Assembly: GCA_015075175.1 (NCBI GenBank)
Contig: JABTUV010000018.1
Location: 9,948 to 73,947 of the forward strand
DNA: 64,000 nt
Source of the DNA: a bacterium
Lineage (GTDB): Bacteria > Hinthialibacterota > Hinthialibacteria > H5-UNCL2
Direction of reading: 5' to 3'
Shown here: positions 1 through 9,962 of the stretch, piece after piece
Position numbering within the stretch: position 1 is the stretch's first letter
Layout of the letters: each line of letters starts with the position of its first letter
Notes under the pieces: generated by a model
What the model saw: only the letters and a program-made list of their open reading frames with translations
What the model was told of the DNA's origin: nothing
The model's database searches: none
Made by a program: the position numbers and the translations under genes

Positions 1-735
<735 letters not shown>

Positions 736-894
736 GGATCGTCCACGGCGGGGAGGCAAAGAAGCGTGGTCCAAAAGACCCCTTGCCGAAAGGTCCTTGA
801 ACGTCTAGAGTTTCGGCTTCTGGTCAAAGCCGCGCGTTGCACCCCCACCGCGCGCCCCGACCGCACATCCCGGTTTTCTCGGAGTATCCCACGC

Positions 895-1482
895 ATGTCT
901 CGAATGCGCGATAACCTTGCCTTTTTCCGGCAGTTCCTGGTCCGTCCCGCCGCCATTGGCGCACTGCTTCCCAGTTCCCGATTCCTGGCCCGCGCCGTGG
1001 TCAGCGGCCTGGAGCTGGACAGCGCCCGGCTGGTGGTCGAGGTCGGGCCGGGGACGGGCATCTTCACCGACCACGTTCTGCCCCTGCTGTCGCCGCGAAC
1101 CGACTTCTTCGCTGTCGAGATCAATCCCCACCTGGCGGCGATCTTCCGCCAGCGGCACCCGGATGTGACGCTCTACGTGGATTCGGCCGTCAACGTGCCC
1201 CGCATCGTAGCGGAGCATGGCTCCCGGCAGGTCGATGCCATCATTTCCGGCCTTCCCTGGGCTTCGTTCAAACCGGAACTGCAGGACGAGCTGATGGGAG
1301 CCTTCCTGTCGGTGCTGAAGCCGGGAGGCCAGTTTGTCAGTTACGGTTACATCCAGGGGATGGTCCTGCCGGCGGCGCAGCGGTTCCGCCAGACGTTGTT
1401 GCGGCAGTTTTCCTATGTGAAGTTGTCCGGGCCGGTGTGGCTCAACGTCCCGCCGGCGTTTTACTACCAGTGCCGTTTGTGA
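895..1482 (+). CDS. SAM-dependent methyltransferase, rRNA adenine dimethylase/PmtA-like
   Basis: A 195-residue class I methyltransferase. Motif I is VVEVGPGTGIFTDHVL at residues ~44-59, followed by an acidic strand end (FFAVEINPHL) and a motif IV-like stretch ISGLPWASF. Small proteins with this arrangement, starting RDNLAFFRQFL.P..IGALLPSSR, resemble the phosphatidylethanolamine N-methyltransferase (PmtA)/KsgA-like group, so a phospholipid or small-molecule substrate is more likely than rRNA. I chose ATG 895 because the 43 in-frame codons upstream are Arg/Pro/Thr-rich and unlike the family. It stands alone ~160 bp after ligA. Substrate unproven. Confidence 0.75.
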   Translation: MSRMRDNLAFFRQFLVRPAAIGALLPSSRFLARAVVSGLELDSARLVVEVGPGTGIFTDHVLPLLSPRTDFFAVEINPHLAAIFRQRHPDVTLYVDSAVNVPRIVAEHGSRQVDAIISGLPWASFKPELQDELMGAFLSVLKPGGQFVSYGYIQGMVLPAAQRFRQTLLRQFSYVKLSGPVWLNVPPAFYYQCRL

Positions 1483-1491
1483 AGAGTCAAT

Positions 1492-1573
1492 TGGAGTGCG
1501 GCAGCTGGGGGCGGCGCGCAGCACCCCTCGATACGGCCTCCGGTCTACTCGGGGCACGGCGCTACGCAACTAC
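1492..1573. repeat. Dispersed intergenic repeat, families B and D
   Basis: The element begins TGGAGTGCGGCAGC, passes into CCTCGATACGGCCT..CTACTCGGGG and ends near CTACGCAACTACG. Close relatives lie at 13671-13728, 42136-42282, 46269-46380 and 50090-50181 (family B) and at 4846-4889, 12345-12413 and 49262-49299 (family D). It starts only 10 bp after the methyltransferase stop. No open frame is convincing here. Confidence 0.6.
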
Positions 1574-1619
1574 GAGTACGAGCAAGTGCAGATTGTACGG
1601 ACTGAGTCGCGTTATCAAC

Positions 1620-1943
1620 TCATCCTGCTTGCGGATAGGGCCGCACCACCAACGTATCGCGTCCCCAAGCAGGTTTGGGCCGGAGGACCATTCCCGCCGA
1701 ACACGCCTCCTCCAACCGGCAGATCTCCAGGCGGCAGTTCAGGCCGCATGGATGCGGTCCGGAGCGCTTCCAGAGGCATTCATGCGCTCCTCCGTCCACG
1801 TAGGTTTTGCAGGTCGGGGGTGAGGAGGGACCGCGAAGAGGCAGGATGCGCCACGGTTGGATGCTGCGCAACCACCGTCCCATCACGAACGCAAGCGCGA
1901 CCACGAGGCACGGCAAAAGACAGAGGGTGCAAAAAAGAGCCAT
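1620..1943 (-). CDS. Small N-terminally anchored membrane protein, unknown
   Basis: A 107-residue ORF with a hydrophobic N-terminal segment (residues ~2-22, MALFCTLCLLPCLVVALAFVM less its last residues) followed by a basic WLRSIQPWR boundary and a Cys-containing tail (CKTYVDGG, HPCGLNCRLEICRLEEAC). I could have dismissed it as chance. It is kept because a GGAGG Shine-Dalgarno lies 10 bp before the ATG and a TTGAAT-16-TATATA promoter stands ~45 bp upstream on the same strand. The C-terminal half may be read-through of repeat DNA. No family recognised, and no function is proposed. Confidence 0.4.
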   Translation of the reverse strand: MALFCTLCLLPCLVVALAFVMGRWLRSIQPWRILPLRGPSSPPTCKTYVDGGAHECLWKRSGPHPCGLNCRLEICRLEEACSAGMVLRPKPAWGRDTLVVRPYPQAG

Positions 1944-1983
1944 CTCGTCTTTTCCTCCGAAGTGGTTCCGGCGGGATGTTCTC

Positions 1984-2011
1984 TATATAACGGGATTTTA
2001 GTCGAATTCAA
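1984..2011 (-). promoter_or_regulatory. Sigma-70-like promoter for the small membrane ORF
   Basis: On the minus strand, TTGAAT (2011-2006), a 16-bp spacer and TATATA (1989-1984), 41 bp upstream of the ATG at 1943. The patch is conspicuously AT-rich within GC-rich DNA. Confidence 0.45.
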
Positions 2012-2119
2012 CGGTAATCGTCCCCGCCGCACAAAAAACCCCTCGACCGCCGACGGCTCCGTAACGGCGACCTGCCGGTCACCGGTCTCGGGGACCTCCA
2101 GGTCCCTGATGGCGCGCCA

Positions 2120-2142
2120 AGTGTCGGCAGGATGCCGACACT
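2120..2142 (-). terminator. Hairpin at the 3' end of the peptide-binding protein gene
   Basis: Perfect 10-bp inverted repeat AGTGTCGGCA / TGCCGACACT with a 3-nt loop, overlapping the TAG stop at 2141-2143. No T-run follows on the minus strand, so it may be a copy of the GGCATCCTGCC intergenic repeat (compare 47857-47989) rather than a true factor-independent terminator. The rest of 2012-2140 holds smaller hairpins (GGACCT/AGGTCC) and no gene. Confidence 0.4.
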
Positions 2143-4354
2143 ACGGCTCATCTTCCGGCCTACCCAACCGCCACTCCAGCACGTCGAAAAAGAGATCATA
2201 AGCCGTCGCGTCCTTCACCCTGCGGTTGAAGACCCAGAGCCGCTGCGGCGAGAGGAGAAACGTGTAGGGTTGATCCTCCCACAGCTTGCGATGCACGATC
2301 CGGAAGAGCTCTGCGCGCTTTTCCGGGTCCAGTTCCGCACGCGCCGCCTCCAGGAGCCGGTCCGCGTCGGGATCGGCGTACTGCTCGCGGTTGAAGCCGT
2401 CCAGGGTCTGCGAGCTATGGAACCACTCGTAGGGATCGGACTCGAAGCCGAGCAGCCACTGGCCGAAGGAGGCGTCGTAGTTGCGCTTCTTGACCCAGTC
2501 CAGCCAGAGGGCGAACTCGACGTTGCGGACGCGGCAGCGCACGCCGACCTTCTCGCAATTACGGACCATGGTGAGGGCCGCCCAGTTGTTCTGGGCGTCC
2601 GCCGCGCCCGACACGAGCACGTCGAACTCGAACACCTCGCGCCGGTCGGGATCGCCGTCCAGCGGCTCCCGCTGGATCATCCCGTCGTTGTTCAGGTCTT
2701 TTTCGCGGACGCCGTCGCCGTCCCGGTCGATCCAGCCCGCTTCGTCCAGGAGCGCCCGTGCCCGCTCCACGTCGTAGCGGTACGGCGGCAGGCAGTCGTC
2801 GTAGCCCGGTTCCTTGAAGAACGCCGGCCCCGTGATCGGCCGCGCGTAGCCGAGATAGATGTGCCGGACCGCGTCCTCCGCGTCGAAGAGGTACGACATG
2901 GCCCGTCGGCAGCGCGGGTCGGAGAAGAACGAACGCCGGTTGTTCCAGGCGATGTACACGTAACCGGGACTGAAGAACGTGCGCGTGTAGAAGTGGCGTT
3001 GGAAGTCCTCTCGCGCGACCGCCCGCCAGAAGGTCCAGGGGTTGCCCAAGGACATCGCGTCCACGTCGCCCTTGCGGAAAGCCTGGAATGCCACCACCGG
3101 GTCGGTGATGATCTTGAACTCCACGCGTTGGATGGAGGGTTTCACTTCTCCCCAGTAGTCGTCCCAGCGCTCCAGGATCACGCGGGTGTGGCGCTCCCAG
3201 GAGACGAAGCGGTAGGGTCCCGTGCCCAGCGGCGCATCGCGGCGCGGATGCTCGGCCAGAGGACCGGAAAAGTCGCCGTAGTAGTGTTCGGCGACCAGCC
3301 GCAGATCGGCGCAATTCTGAAGGTTGGTGTAAATGCGCCGCGGATAGTGCCAGCGCAGCGTGAAGTCGTCCAGTTTCTCCAGTCTCACGTCGTCCACGTG
3401 GCAGGCGATCAGCTTGAAATGGGTCGTTTCGGGAAAGAGCTGGGAGAGCTGGACCATCCCCTCCACGGCGTTCTCGCTTACGGCGAACGTGGCGCCGGCC
3501 GGGGACTGGGGGCCGGTCGCGTGCCAGCCGTCGGAGAAGGGATAACGGTTGCCGCTGTCGACGAAAAGGACCGCGTCCCAGCGCGCCACCCGGCTGGAGG
3601 GACTGTAGGCGACCGACTCGCCCGGCTCGCGCGCCAGAAAGACGACCAGGTCGTGGAGGGGTTTCCGGTTCGCGGACAGGTACAACCGACCGTCCCGGCG
3701 CGCCGCCCACAGGGCCAGCCCGCTCTCCTCCGCCAGCAACGCCGCCTCCGTCTCCGGCGTGCCGTCCATGACCGCCGGCTGCGACAACTCCGGCAGCGCC
3801 TCCCAGTCGATCGCCAGGTACTCTTCCGCCTCCACGCGCCCGTCGCCGTTGTCGGGGGGCAGGGTCTCCGCGATCCAGCCGTCCACGTATCCGCTGCGGG
3901 CGTATCCGGGAACGTCCAGCTCCATCGACTTGCGGAACGAGAACAGCACGTCGTCCGCGTCGAAGCGTTCCCCGTCGTGCCAGCGCACGTCCTTTCTCAG
4001 ATACAGCGTGTAGTCCAGTCCATCGGGGGAAATTTCGTAGTGCGTGATCAGGCGGGGAATGAGCCGGTTGTGGCGATAGTCCCATTCCAGGAGATTGTGG
4101 TTGTAATAATCCTGCACGTAGGAAGCGTCGGCGCTGGTGCGCAGGAGGGGATTGAGGTAGTCGGGGTCGGCGCCCAGCCAGCGGCGCAGGGTGTTGTCGG
4201 TGCGGGGGGTGAAGGGCGCGTGGCGCTTGCCCGCCGCCCAGGCCACGATCAGAACCACCACGAGGACGGGAACGAGCCACCGGCTCCATGCAAGGAGGAG
4301 CGGGACTTGGGCGGGCAAGCGGCGGTCGTGCAAGGGCGGCATGGTTTCCGTCAT
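2141..4354 (-). CDS. Peptide ABC transporter substrate-binding protein, family 5
   Basis: A 737-residue extracytoplasmic solute-binding protein of the DppA/OppA type (SBP family 5). One transmembrane anchor near residues 24-42 (WLVPVLVVVLIVAWAAG) replaces the usual lipobox. Family landmarks follow: LNPLL, ISPDGLDYTLYLRKDVRWHDGE, DADDVLFSF, GTGPYRFVSWE, ERWDDYW and, near the C-terminus, EDQPYTFLLSP. It is longer than the usual 500-600 residues because of an insertion (~residues 150-290) and an acidic DRDGDGVREKDLNNDG segment. No permease or ATPase genes are adjacent, so it is an orphan binding protein. Start ATG 4354 (MTETMPP) is chosen over ATG 4375; neither has a strong Shine-Dalgarno. Confidence 0.85.
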   Translation of the reverse strand: MTETMPPLHDRRLPAQVPLLLAWSRWLVPVLVVVLIVAWAAGKRHAPFTPRTDNTLRRWLGADPDYLNPLLRTSADASYVQDYYNHNLLEWDYRHNRLIPRLITHYEISPDGLDYTLYLRKDVRWHDGERFDADDVLFSFRKSMELDVPGYARSGYVDGWIAETLPPDNGDGRVEAEEYLAIDWEALPELSQPAVMDGTPETEAALLAEESGLALWAARRDGRLYLSANRKPLHDLVVFLAREPGESVAYSPSSRVARWDAVLFVDSGNRYPFSDGWHATGPQSPAGATFAVSENAVEGMVQLSQLFPETTHFKLIACHVDDVRLEKLDDFTLRWHYPRRIYTNLQNCADLRLVAEHYYGDFSGPLAEHPRRDAPLGTGPYRFVSWERHTRVILERWDDYWGEVKPSIQRVEFKIITDPVVAFQAFRKGDVDAMSLGNPWTFWRAVAREDFQRHFYTRTFFSPGYVYIAWNNRRSFFSDPRCRRAMSYLFDAEDAVRHIYLGYARPITGPAFFKEPGYDDCLPPYRYDVERARALLDEAGWIDRDGDGVREKDLNNDGMIQREPLDGDPDRREVFEFDVLVSGAADAQNNWAALTMVRNCEKVGVRCRVRNVEFALWLDWVKKRNYDASFGQWLLGFESDPYEWFHSSQTLDGFNREQYADPDADRLLEAARAELDPEKRAELFRIVHRKLWEDQPYTFLLSPQRLWVFNRRVKDATAYDLFFDVLEWRLGRPEDEP

Positions 4355-5008
4355 GGTTGCGGACTGCTGCCGCATGGTACAGGAGCGGGCGTGGGATGCA
4401 AGCGTTGTCGGCGGGGGCGGCCGGTTTCGAGCCGCCGTGGCCTCTCGGTAGCTCTCCCGAGTAGCGAAGCGTATCGAGGGACGGCCCCGAAGGAAGGTTG
4501 TGCCTCTCACGAAGGCGCCGCGGCGGGGCCTACTCGAGGACACGGCTCGGATTCTGTGCACGAAGGGGGCGAGTCGAGGACGCGGCTTACATTTGCGTGT
4601 TCTGCTGGAAAAAAACAGTGTGCCCGTGGAATGTATTTCAGAAAAAGAAGAACCGAGTCCGGCAGTAGCGGCCCGACGAGCTCTATTTTGATGCGAGATG
4701 TCGCTTCGGGCCGCGTATCGAGAGGACGGTGTGAGTGCTGGCAGGCCGCCTTCAGCGGGGGGCAGTCCCTCATGAGGTCTTGCCTCACCCGTAAAGGACA
4801 AGAACCGAGGCCGCTCCGAAGGCGGGTTGGGCGCGTCGAGGGCGTCCTCTCGATACGCCGGAGTACCGGCTACTCGAGGACTCGGTTTTTCTTTCTTTCG
4901 CAACTCAGGCAGGGCCCATTATTGGGAGCAGGCGCCGATTTTCCACGGAGACCTTCGCTCGGTGTGGGGGAGAGACTGGACAATCGGCGACTGTTCCGTG
5001 CCGGCACG
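4355..5008. other. Gene-free stretch rich in dispersed repeats
   Basis: About 650 bp with no convincing gene; the long open frames here are GC-driven read-through of the peptide-binding protein. It contains an inverted family D fragment near 4449-4484 (CTCTCCCGAGTAGCGAAGCG) and the ~190-bp element at 4765-4960 described separately. Confidence 0.5.
4765..4960. repeat. Family D intergenic repeat, copy 1 (~190 bp)
   Basis: The core CTCTCGATACGCCGGAGTAC and GGCTACTCGAGGACTCGGTTT recurs almost identically at 12345-12413. Similarity extends at lower identity on both sides (upstream CTCATGAGGTCTTGCCTCACCCG versus CTCACGAGGCTTCGGCCCACCCG; downstream CGCCGATTTTCC versus CACTGATTTTCG). The core is an imperfect palindrome, as expected of a non-autonomous folded element. 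Confidence 0.6.
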
Positions 5009-5416
5009 CTAGGGCGGGAGCACGTGCAGACCGCGCCGGCCGTTGGGAAGCTCTGACTTGCCGATGGTTTCGGACTCATGCGGGCAGGCGGGCGGCAGGA
5101 TGCGCCCGTCCTTGTCGGTGACGGTGGGAGGGAAACGATAATCGCCTCCGGCCGGACAGCCGGCAGCCGGATCGAGGCCCACGAGGTAGGGCGCCAGAGC
5201 GGCAGCCGGACCGCCTTGGGGCCAAGCCGCCTCCGCGCCCGCTTGGCTTGCGAGGGCGTAGCGCTCGGCAGCCTCTCGGAGGGCCGCCAGGCGCTCCGAG
5301 CACTGCCGCCCCAGCGCCTCCTGCCGCGTCCGCTCCAAACCCTGGTAGTGGCTGTAGCCGTACAGCCCCGCGCCCGCCGCCGCCGTCAAGAGCAAGGCTA
5401 CCAGTAGGATCCGCAT
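5009..5416 (-). CDS. Secreted or membrane-anchored small protein, unknown
   Basis: A 135-residue protein with one N-terminal hydrophobic segment (MRILLVALLLTAAAGAGLYGY), then a helical region (RTRQEALGRQCSERLAALRE, ASQAGAEAAW) and a C-terminal part with CPAGGDYRFPP. The helix followed by a small folded end recalls pilin-like or periplasmic proteins, but there is no G^FTLIE leader and I assign no family. ATG 5416 is preceded by GGGGAG at good spacing, so the longer frame starting at 5554 is rejected. It stands divergent from the unknown gene at 5560. Confidence 0.6.
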   Translation of the reverse strand: MRILLVALLLTAAAGAGLYGYSHYQGLERTRQEALGRQCSERLAALREAAERYALASQAGAEAAWPQGGPAAALAPYLVGLDPAAGCPAGGDYRFPPTVTDKDGRILPPACPHESETIGKSELPNGRRGLHVLPP

Positions 5417-5559
5417 CTTCCGCTCCCCTCGGATGGCTTTGGGGTTAGAACGTAGGACAGGCCGTGCGGCAACGCAAGCGACCGCTGGAAGGAGAACGTC
5501 TTTTCGCCGGATCAGCCCCCCTCGACGCTCCCGGCGGCTTGTGGTATTAGTCAAACCCG

Positions 5560-6817
5560 ATGAACGAACTCCGCGCCGCCCCAGTCGAGAAGCGGACTCT
5601 GGACCGCGACAGGTTCCTGGCCGTGCTGCGGCGCACGGAGCGCGAGGAGTACAGCTTCTACAACGAGCCGGTCGAGGTGGACGCGGGCGAGGTGGAGCGG
5701 CTGATCGCCGACCTCCGGCGCGAATCGCGGCGGCTGGCGGGCCTCTACGCCGTCTACCTGGACAGCGATCCGCGGGACTGGCCGGTCTCGCCCCGCCGCC
5801 TGGTCGCCGTCTACGACGAAGAGACGGTCAACTCCCGCAACCAGAAATTCGACGAGGTCCTCCGCATCGTGGGGACCCGCAACATCCTGTCGCCCGAGTT
5901 CCTCTCCATCGACCGCTTTCTCCTGGAGAACCTGCCCAAGCTGGACTGTCTCATCCGACCGCAGCGCATCTACGGAGACGAAATCTCGGGCGTGGCGACG
6001 CGCGAGAGCGAAATCCGCTTCTTCAACATCAGCCGCGTGCAGGACCTCCTGTCAACCGGCTACCTGGAGTCATTTTGGACCGCCGAGGTCGAGCGGCAGG
6101 TTGATACGCGGGCGTTTCTGGGCCGATTGGCCCAGTTTTCGCGCCTTCTGGAGGTGGTCAAGGAGATTCTGCGCCGCCCCTCCGCGCCCGCCTGGGACCG
6201 GCTGGACGCGGACATCGCAAAGCTGGCGCGGTTGGTTCGAGATGGGACTGGAGCGCTCCGGATGCTCATGAACCTGGCGCGAGTGCTTCATCCGCTGTTT
6301 GAGATCATCGCCAGGCTGGACGCCTTCTTCGCCCGCGCGCTGGTGGTCAACATAGAGATGGAGGACCCCGCTCCCTACCGCGCGCTGGTGGCGACCGAGT
6401 CGTTCATCTCGTGTTCGTGGACCGCTGGACCGCGCACGACGCCCTGGAGCGCATGTTGCGCTGGAACGGCCCTCAGCGCGAGGCCTTGTCACCGTCCTGC
6501 CCGCCTGTTTCGCCGTGCAGCTGCTCGAATACACCAAGGCCAACAACACCTTCTGCAGCTACATCAAGAGCTGTTTTACGACCGAGGGCATGAGCGGCAA
6601 CATGGAGCGCAGTTACATCAGCTGGGAGCGCGGCAAGCTGCTCAACCACTATCGCAACCTCTTGTCGACGCTGGGAGTGGACCGGCCGGAGCGGCTGGTG
6701 TTCGACTGCAACCTCCGGTCGGGCGGCGCCTTCAACAAGGCGGTCAACCTCCTGAACATCAAGAAGAACAAGAACCGCCTGAAGAGCGCCGCGCGGATGC
6801 TGTCGGGCGCAGCTTAG
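5560..6817 (+). CDS. Unknown protein, frameshifted twice
   Basis: The frame begins MNELRAAPVEKRTLDRDRFL and runs to about 6405 (ATESFIS). It continues one frame over as VFVDRWTAHDALERMLRWNG to about 6487, then in a third frame (FAVQLLEYTKANNTFCSYIK) to the stop at 6815-6817. Both shifts fit loss of a single base. The repaired protein is ~420 residues, mostly helical, with conserved-looking segments NSRNQKFDEVLRIVGTRN, FFNISRVQDLL and SYISWERGKLLNHYRNLLST. I do not recognise the family. It lies 23 bp before lysA and could be co-transcribed with it. Confidence 0.6.
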
Positions 6818-6840
6818 CTTAAGGGAGTGGAAAAGACGGG

Positions 6841-8103
6841 ATGACGACGATAGAAGCTCTGCGATGGCCGGCGCTGGAGTATCGCTGGGGCGAGCTCCAC
6901 TTCGAGGACGTACGCCTGTCGCAACTGGCGGAGGCGTGCGGCACGCCCGCTTACATTTACTCGCGGCGCGTCCTGTGCGACAACTATCGGGCTTACGAGC
7001 AAGCCCTGGAGGGGCGGCCGCATCTTGTGTGCTATGCCATGAAGGCCAACGGCAACCTCGCCCTCCTGCGCATCCTGGCGGAGCTGGGGGCGGGGCTGGA
7101 CATCGTCTCCGGCGGCGAGCTCTACCGCGCGCGCCGCGCCGGCGTGCCCGCGGACCGCATCATCTTCTCCGGCGTCTCCAAGACCGACCGGGAAATCGAG
7201 GAGGCGCTCACCGCCGGCATCCTCATGTTCAACGTCGAGTCGGCGCAGGAACTCTCCGTGATCGCCGACATCGCCGGCCGCCTGGGAAAGGTCGCCCGCA
7301 TCGCCCTGCGCGTCAATCCGGACATCGATCCGGGAACCCATCCCAAGATCACGACCGGCATGAAGACCAACAAGTTCGGCATCGACGTGGCCGAGGTGCA
7401 CGATCTGTATCTGGATGCGGCGCGCGATCCGCGCCTGTCCGTGGTGGGCATCCAGGCGCACATCGGCAGCCAGATCACCAGCCGCCGCCCGCACCACGAC
7501 GCCTGCGAGCGGTTGTGCGCGCTGCTGGACAAGCTTCGCGCCGAAGGGGTGGTCATCCGGTATCTGTCGCTGGGCGGCGGTCTCGGCATCACTTACCACG
7601 ACGAGCAGCCGCCGGAGATCGGCGCGTTCGTGGCCGACTTGTGCGCCATCGTGGGCGACCGCGACGTCACGCTCATCATGGAGCCGGGCCGCTCGCTGGT
7701 CGGCCATGCAGGCGTGCTCCTGTCGCGCGTGCTTTACACCAAGTCCAACGACTGCAAGAACTTCGTCATGATGGATGCGGGCATGACCGACCTGATCCGC
7801 CCCAGCATCTACGATGCCTACCATCCCATCCTGCCACTCCGGGAGAACAACCGCCCGCCCCAGTTGGTCGACGTGGAGGGACCGATCTGTGAGTCCACGG
7901 ACGTACTGGCGCGCAACCGGCATCTGCCCCAGCCGCGTCGCGGCGACGTTTTGGCTATTCTATGCGCGGGGGCTTATGGGTTCTGCATGGCCTCCAATTA
8001 TAACGACCATCCGCGACCCTGCGAGATTCTCATTGAGGGCGACCGCTGGCGGCTGGTGCGTGCGCGCGAGACCTACGAGGACCTGGTGCGTGGCGAGGAA
8101 TGA
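6841..8103 (+). CDS. lysA: Diaminopimelate decarboxylase
   Basis: A 420-residue fold-type III PLP enzyme making L-lysine from meso-diaminopimelate, the last step of the pathway that also supplies peptidoglycan cross-links. PLP lysine K68 lies in VCYAMKAN. Other family motifs are NVESAQEL, HIGSQI, LSLGGGLGI, the phosphate-binding EPGRSLVG, the active-site CESTD, and the C-terminal CAGAYGFCMASNYN. The start ATG 6841 leaves the usual N-terminal strand (LHFEDVRLSQLAEACGTPAYIYS). dapB, from the same pathway, lies at 47.1 kb. Confidence 0.95.
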   Translation: MTTIEALRWPALEYRWGELHFEDVRLSQLAEACGTPAYIYSRRVLCDNYRAYEQALEGRPHLVCYAMKANGNLALLRILAELGAGLDIVSGGELYRARRAGVPADRIIFSGVSKTDREIEEALTAGILMFNVESAQELSVIADIAGRLGKVARIALRVNPDIDPGTHPKITTGMKTNKFGIDVAEVHDLYLDAARDPRLSVVGIQAHIGSQITSRRPHHDACERLCALLDKLRAEGVVIRYLSLGGGLGITYHDEQPPEIGAFVADLCAIVGDRDVTLIMEPGRSLVGHAGVLLSRVLYTKSNDCKNFVMMDAGMTDLIRPSIYDAYHPILPLRENNRPPQLVDVEGPICESTDVLARNRHLPQPRRGDVLAILCAGAYGFCMASNYNDHPRPCEILIEGDRWRLVRARETYEDLVRGEE

Positions 8104-8126
8104 GTTTCCGCCGTCGCCAAGAGACG

Positions 8127-8323
8127 GTCATTTCAACCGCTAGCTGTCATTTCGACCGCTAGCTGTCATTTCGACCGCAGGGAGAAATCCTGCCCCCATG
8201 CACCGCTCTCCACCCTGTCATTTCGACCGCTAGCTGTCATTTCGACCGAAGGGAGAAATCTCCGGGTGCTTGCAAGGCCTCCCAGTACGGCGGGGAAGAT
8301 TTCTCCCTCCGGTCGAAATGACA
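8127..8323. repeat. Family A repeat cluster, copy 1
   Basis: Several direct copies of TGTCATTTCGACCG, two followed by (A/C)GGGAGAAATC, and closed by an inverted arm GATTTCTCCC..GGTCGAAATGACA at 8299-8323. The same module recurs at 9963, 13791, 19544, 23197 and 33866. The remaining 8324-8592 shows no gene and no clear signal. Confidence 0.85.
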
Positions 8324-8592
8324 CGAGCACAGGGGATTGAATGACAGGGTGCACGGGGGATTGGTGGTGGCACGCGGCTGAGCGGTCTTGCGACTCGGGT
8401 TGTCGGTGACATGCGGATTAAGAATCAGTCTCAGGGCGGGCGAGAGGGCTGCCCTCCACGCGGTACCGTTTTCGGGGACGACCTGTGCGGCAGTCACGTG
8501 GGTCGCAAAAATCTCTATGGCCAAGACGGGAAAGGTGCGATGCTTTTTTCGTAACCGAAGGCATACCCTTGTGTGGAGGTTGAGAGACGACC

Positions 8593-9939
8593 ATGATCCG
8601 TCGCTGGTATCCTGCCAATATGTTACTCACCCAGATTCTCGTAGCACTAATGGCCTGCACAATGGCCGTCGCGGCGCCGCTTCGATTCGTCGAGTATCCG
8701 GGCAACCCGGTACTCTTGCGAGGGCCGGATGGGACGCCGGATGACACGGCGGCCGGCCGCCCCTGTGTGATCCGGGTAGGCAATGAGCTCCGGATGTACT
8801 ACATGGCGCACGGCGGCACGCTGGCGTCGATCCAGATTCGCCACGCCACCTCGGAAGACGGGATCACGTGGAACAAGGTGGCCGGGCCGCCGCTGCTGGC
8901 GGGGGATGGGAGCGGATTTGACGCATTGTACGTGACCGACCCGACAGTCGTAGTGGATAACGGACAGTACCACATGTGGTTCGTTGGCGCCGACGTCAAC
9001 GCGAACATGACCTTTGGCCACGTCTATTCGACCGACGGGATTCAGTGGACTACGCGGGAACAGGTTTTGAACCGTGGCGTTCCCGGCGCTTTCGACAACT
9101 TCACCATGAACGATCCGTGTGTGATCAAGGTGGGTGGAGTTTTCCACATGTGGTACGACGGCCGGAACGGACCCACGAGCATTGGGAATCCCACCAATTT
9201 CCTGCGCGTTGGCTATGCGACATCCACCAATGGGATCAATTGGCAGAAGCGCGGCGTTGTCCTGAGTCCCGGAACCCCGGGTAGTTTCGACGAATGGTCG
9301 GTTTACGGGCCGGAGGTCCGTTACGACGCTGGATTGTTTGAGATGTATTACACCGCACAGAACTACGCGGCTGTGACTCAAATCGGAGTCGCCGTGTCTC
9401 TTGACGGCGAGAACTGGACCAAGGTTGGAATGGCGCTTACGCATGGAGCCGCAGGTACTTGGAATGCCTTTGCCTCTAATTTCCCCTCGGTTCTCGACAC
9501 CCCCGGCGGTTTGATGATGTGGTTTTCGGGGGACGCGGTGGGACAGGGCAGGACGGATATCGGGCTGGCGCAATTGGACGGCCGGTTGGTGCATCCCGGC
9601 AGCGTGGACCCGCAGTGGTTCGCCTTGCCGCTGGTCGCGCTGCCGCAGAACTCGGGGACCCACGGCGCGCTCATGGACCTGGATGATTTCGTCACCGACA
9701 ACAGTACCATGGCGGACAGCCTCACCTTCACCGTGGTGCGGCAGAGCAACCCCGAAATCGTGCAGGTGTCCACGACCGCGCGGGGCGCCGTCTCGGCGAC
9801 GGTGCAACCGGACAGGATGGGACTCAGCGGCGTGGTTTTCCGCGTCCAGAATCCCTTCGGGCGTACCGCGGACGCCCGTATGACCATCGCCGTCGGCAGT
9901 ACCGGCGTTCCGATGGTCCAGTGGGAATCGCTCAAATAA
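8593..9939 (+). CDS. Secreted five-bladed beta-propeller protein (GH43/GH32-like)
   Basis: A 448-residue exported protein: signal peptide at residues ~10-27 ending VAAP, then five repeated blades each carrying a variant of P.V...G.Y.MWY.G (PCVIRVGNELRMYYMAHGG, PTVVVDNGQYHMWFVGA, PCVIKVGGVFHMWYDGRNG, PEVRYDAGLFEMYYTAQN, PSVLDTPGGLMMWFSGD). This is the pattern of GH43/GH32/GH130-type propellers. The last ~100 residues look like an Ig-like beta domain (LTFTVVRQSNPEIVQVS). The catalytic acid triad was not assigned, so it may bind rather than cleave glycans. The start could also be ATG 8620. It precedes another secreted glycan-related gene. Confidence 0.72.
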   Translation: MIRRWYPANMLLTQILVALMACTMAVAAPLRFVEYPGNPVLLRGPDGTPDDTAAGRPCVIRVGNELRMYYMAHGGTLASIQIRHATSEDGITWNKVAGPPLLAGDGSGFDALYVTDPTVVVDNGQYHMWFVGADVNANMTFGHVYSTDGIQWTTREQVLNRGVPGAFDNFTMNDPCVIKVGGVFHMWYDGRNGPTSIGNPTNFLRVGYATSTNGINWQKRGVVLSPGTPGSFDEWSVYGPEVRYDAGLFEMYYTAQNYAAVTQIGVAVSLDGENWTKVGMALTHGAAGTWNAFASNFPSVLDTPGGLMMWFSGDAVGQGRTDIGLAQLDGRLVHPGSVDPQWFALPLVALPQNSGTHGALMDLDDFVTDNSTMADSLTFTVVRQSNPEIVQVSTTARGAVSATVQPDRMGLSGVVFRVQNPFGRTADARMTIAVGSTGVPMVQWESLK

Positions 9940-9962
9940 GCGCCACCGTCAAGAATCGTTTC

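Noticed and set aside
2640-2720. DRDGDGVREKDLNNDG segment of the peptide-binding protein as part of the pseudopilin loop system
   Set aside because: A single acidic insertion; such calcium-like loops occur sporadically in secreted proteins and do not tie it to the operon.
2132-5056. 974-codon plus-strand ORF opposite the peptide-binding protein
   Set aside because: Antisense read-through in GC-rich DNA: His/Val/Arg/Gly-rich composition, no domain, and the minus strand carries a clear SBP family 5 protein.
8127-8343. Possible CRISPR array at the repeated TGTCATTTCGACCG units
   Set aside because: Spacing is irregular, the spacers repeat the same sequence, the units occur in both orientations, and no cas genes are present.
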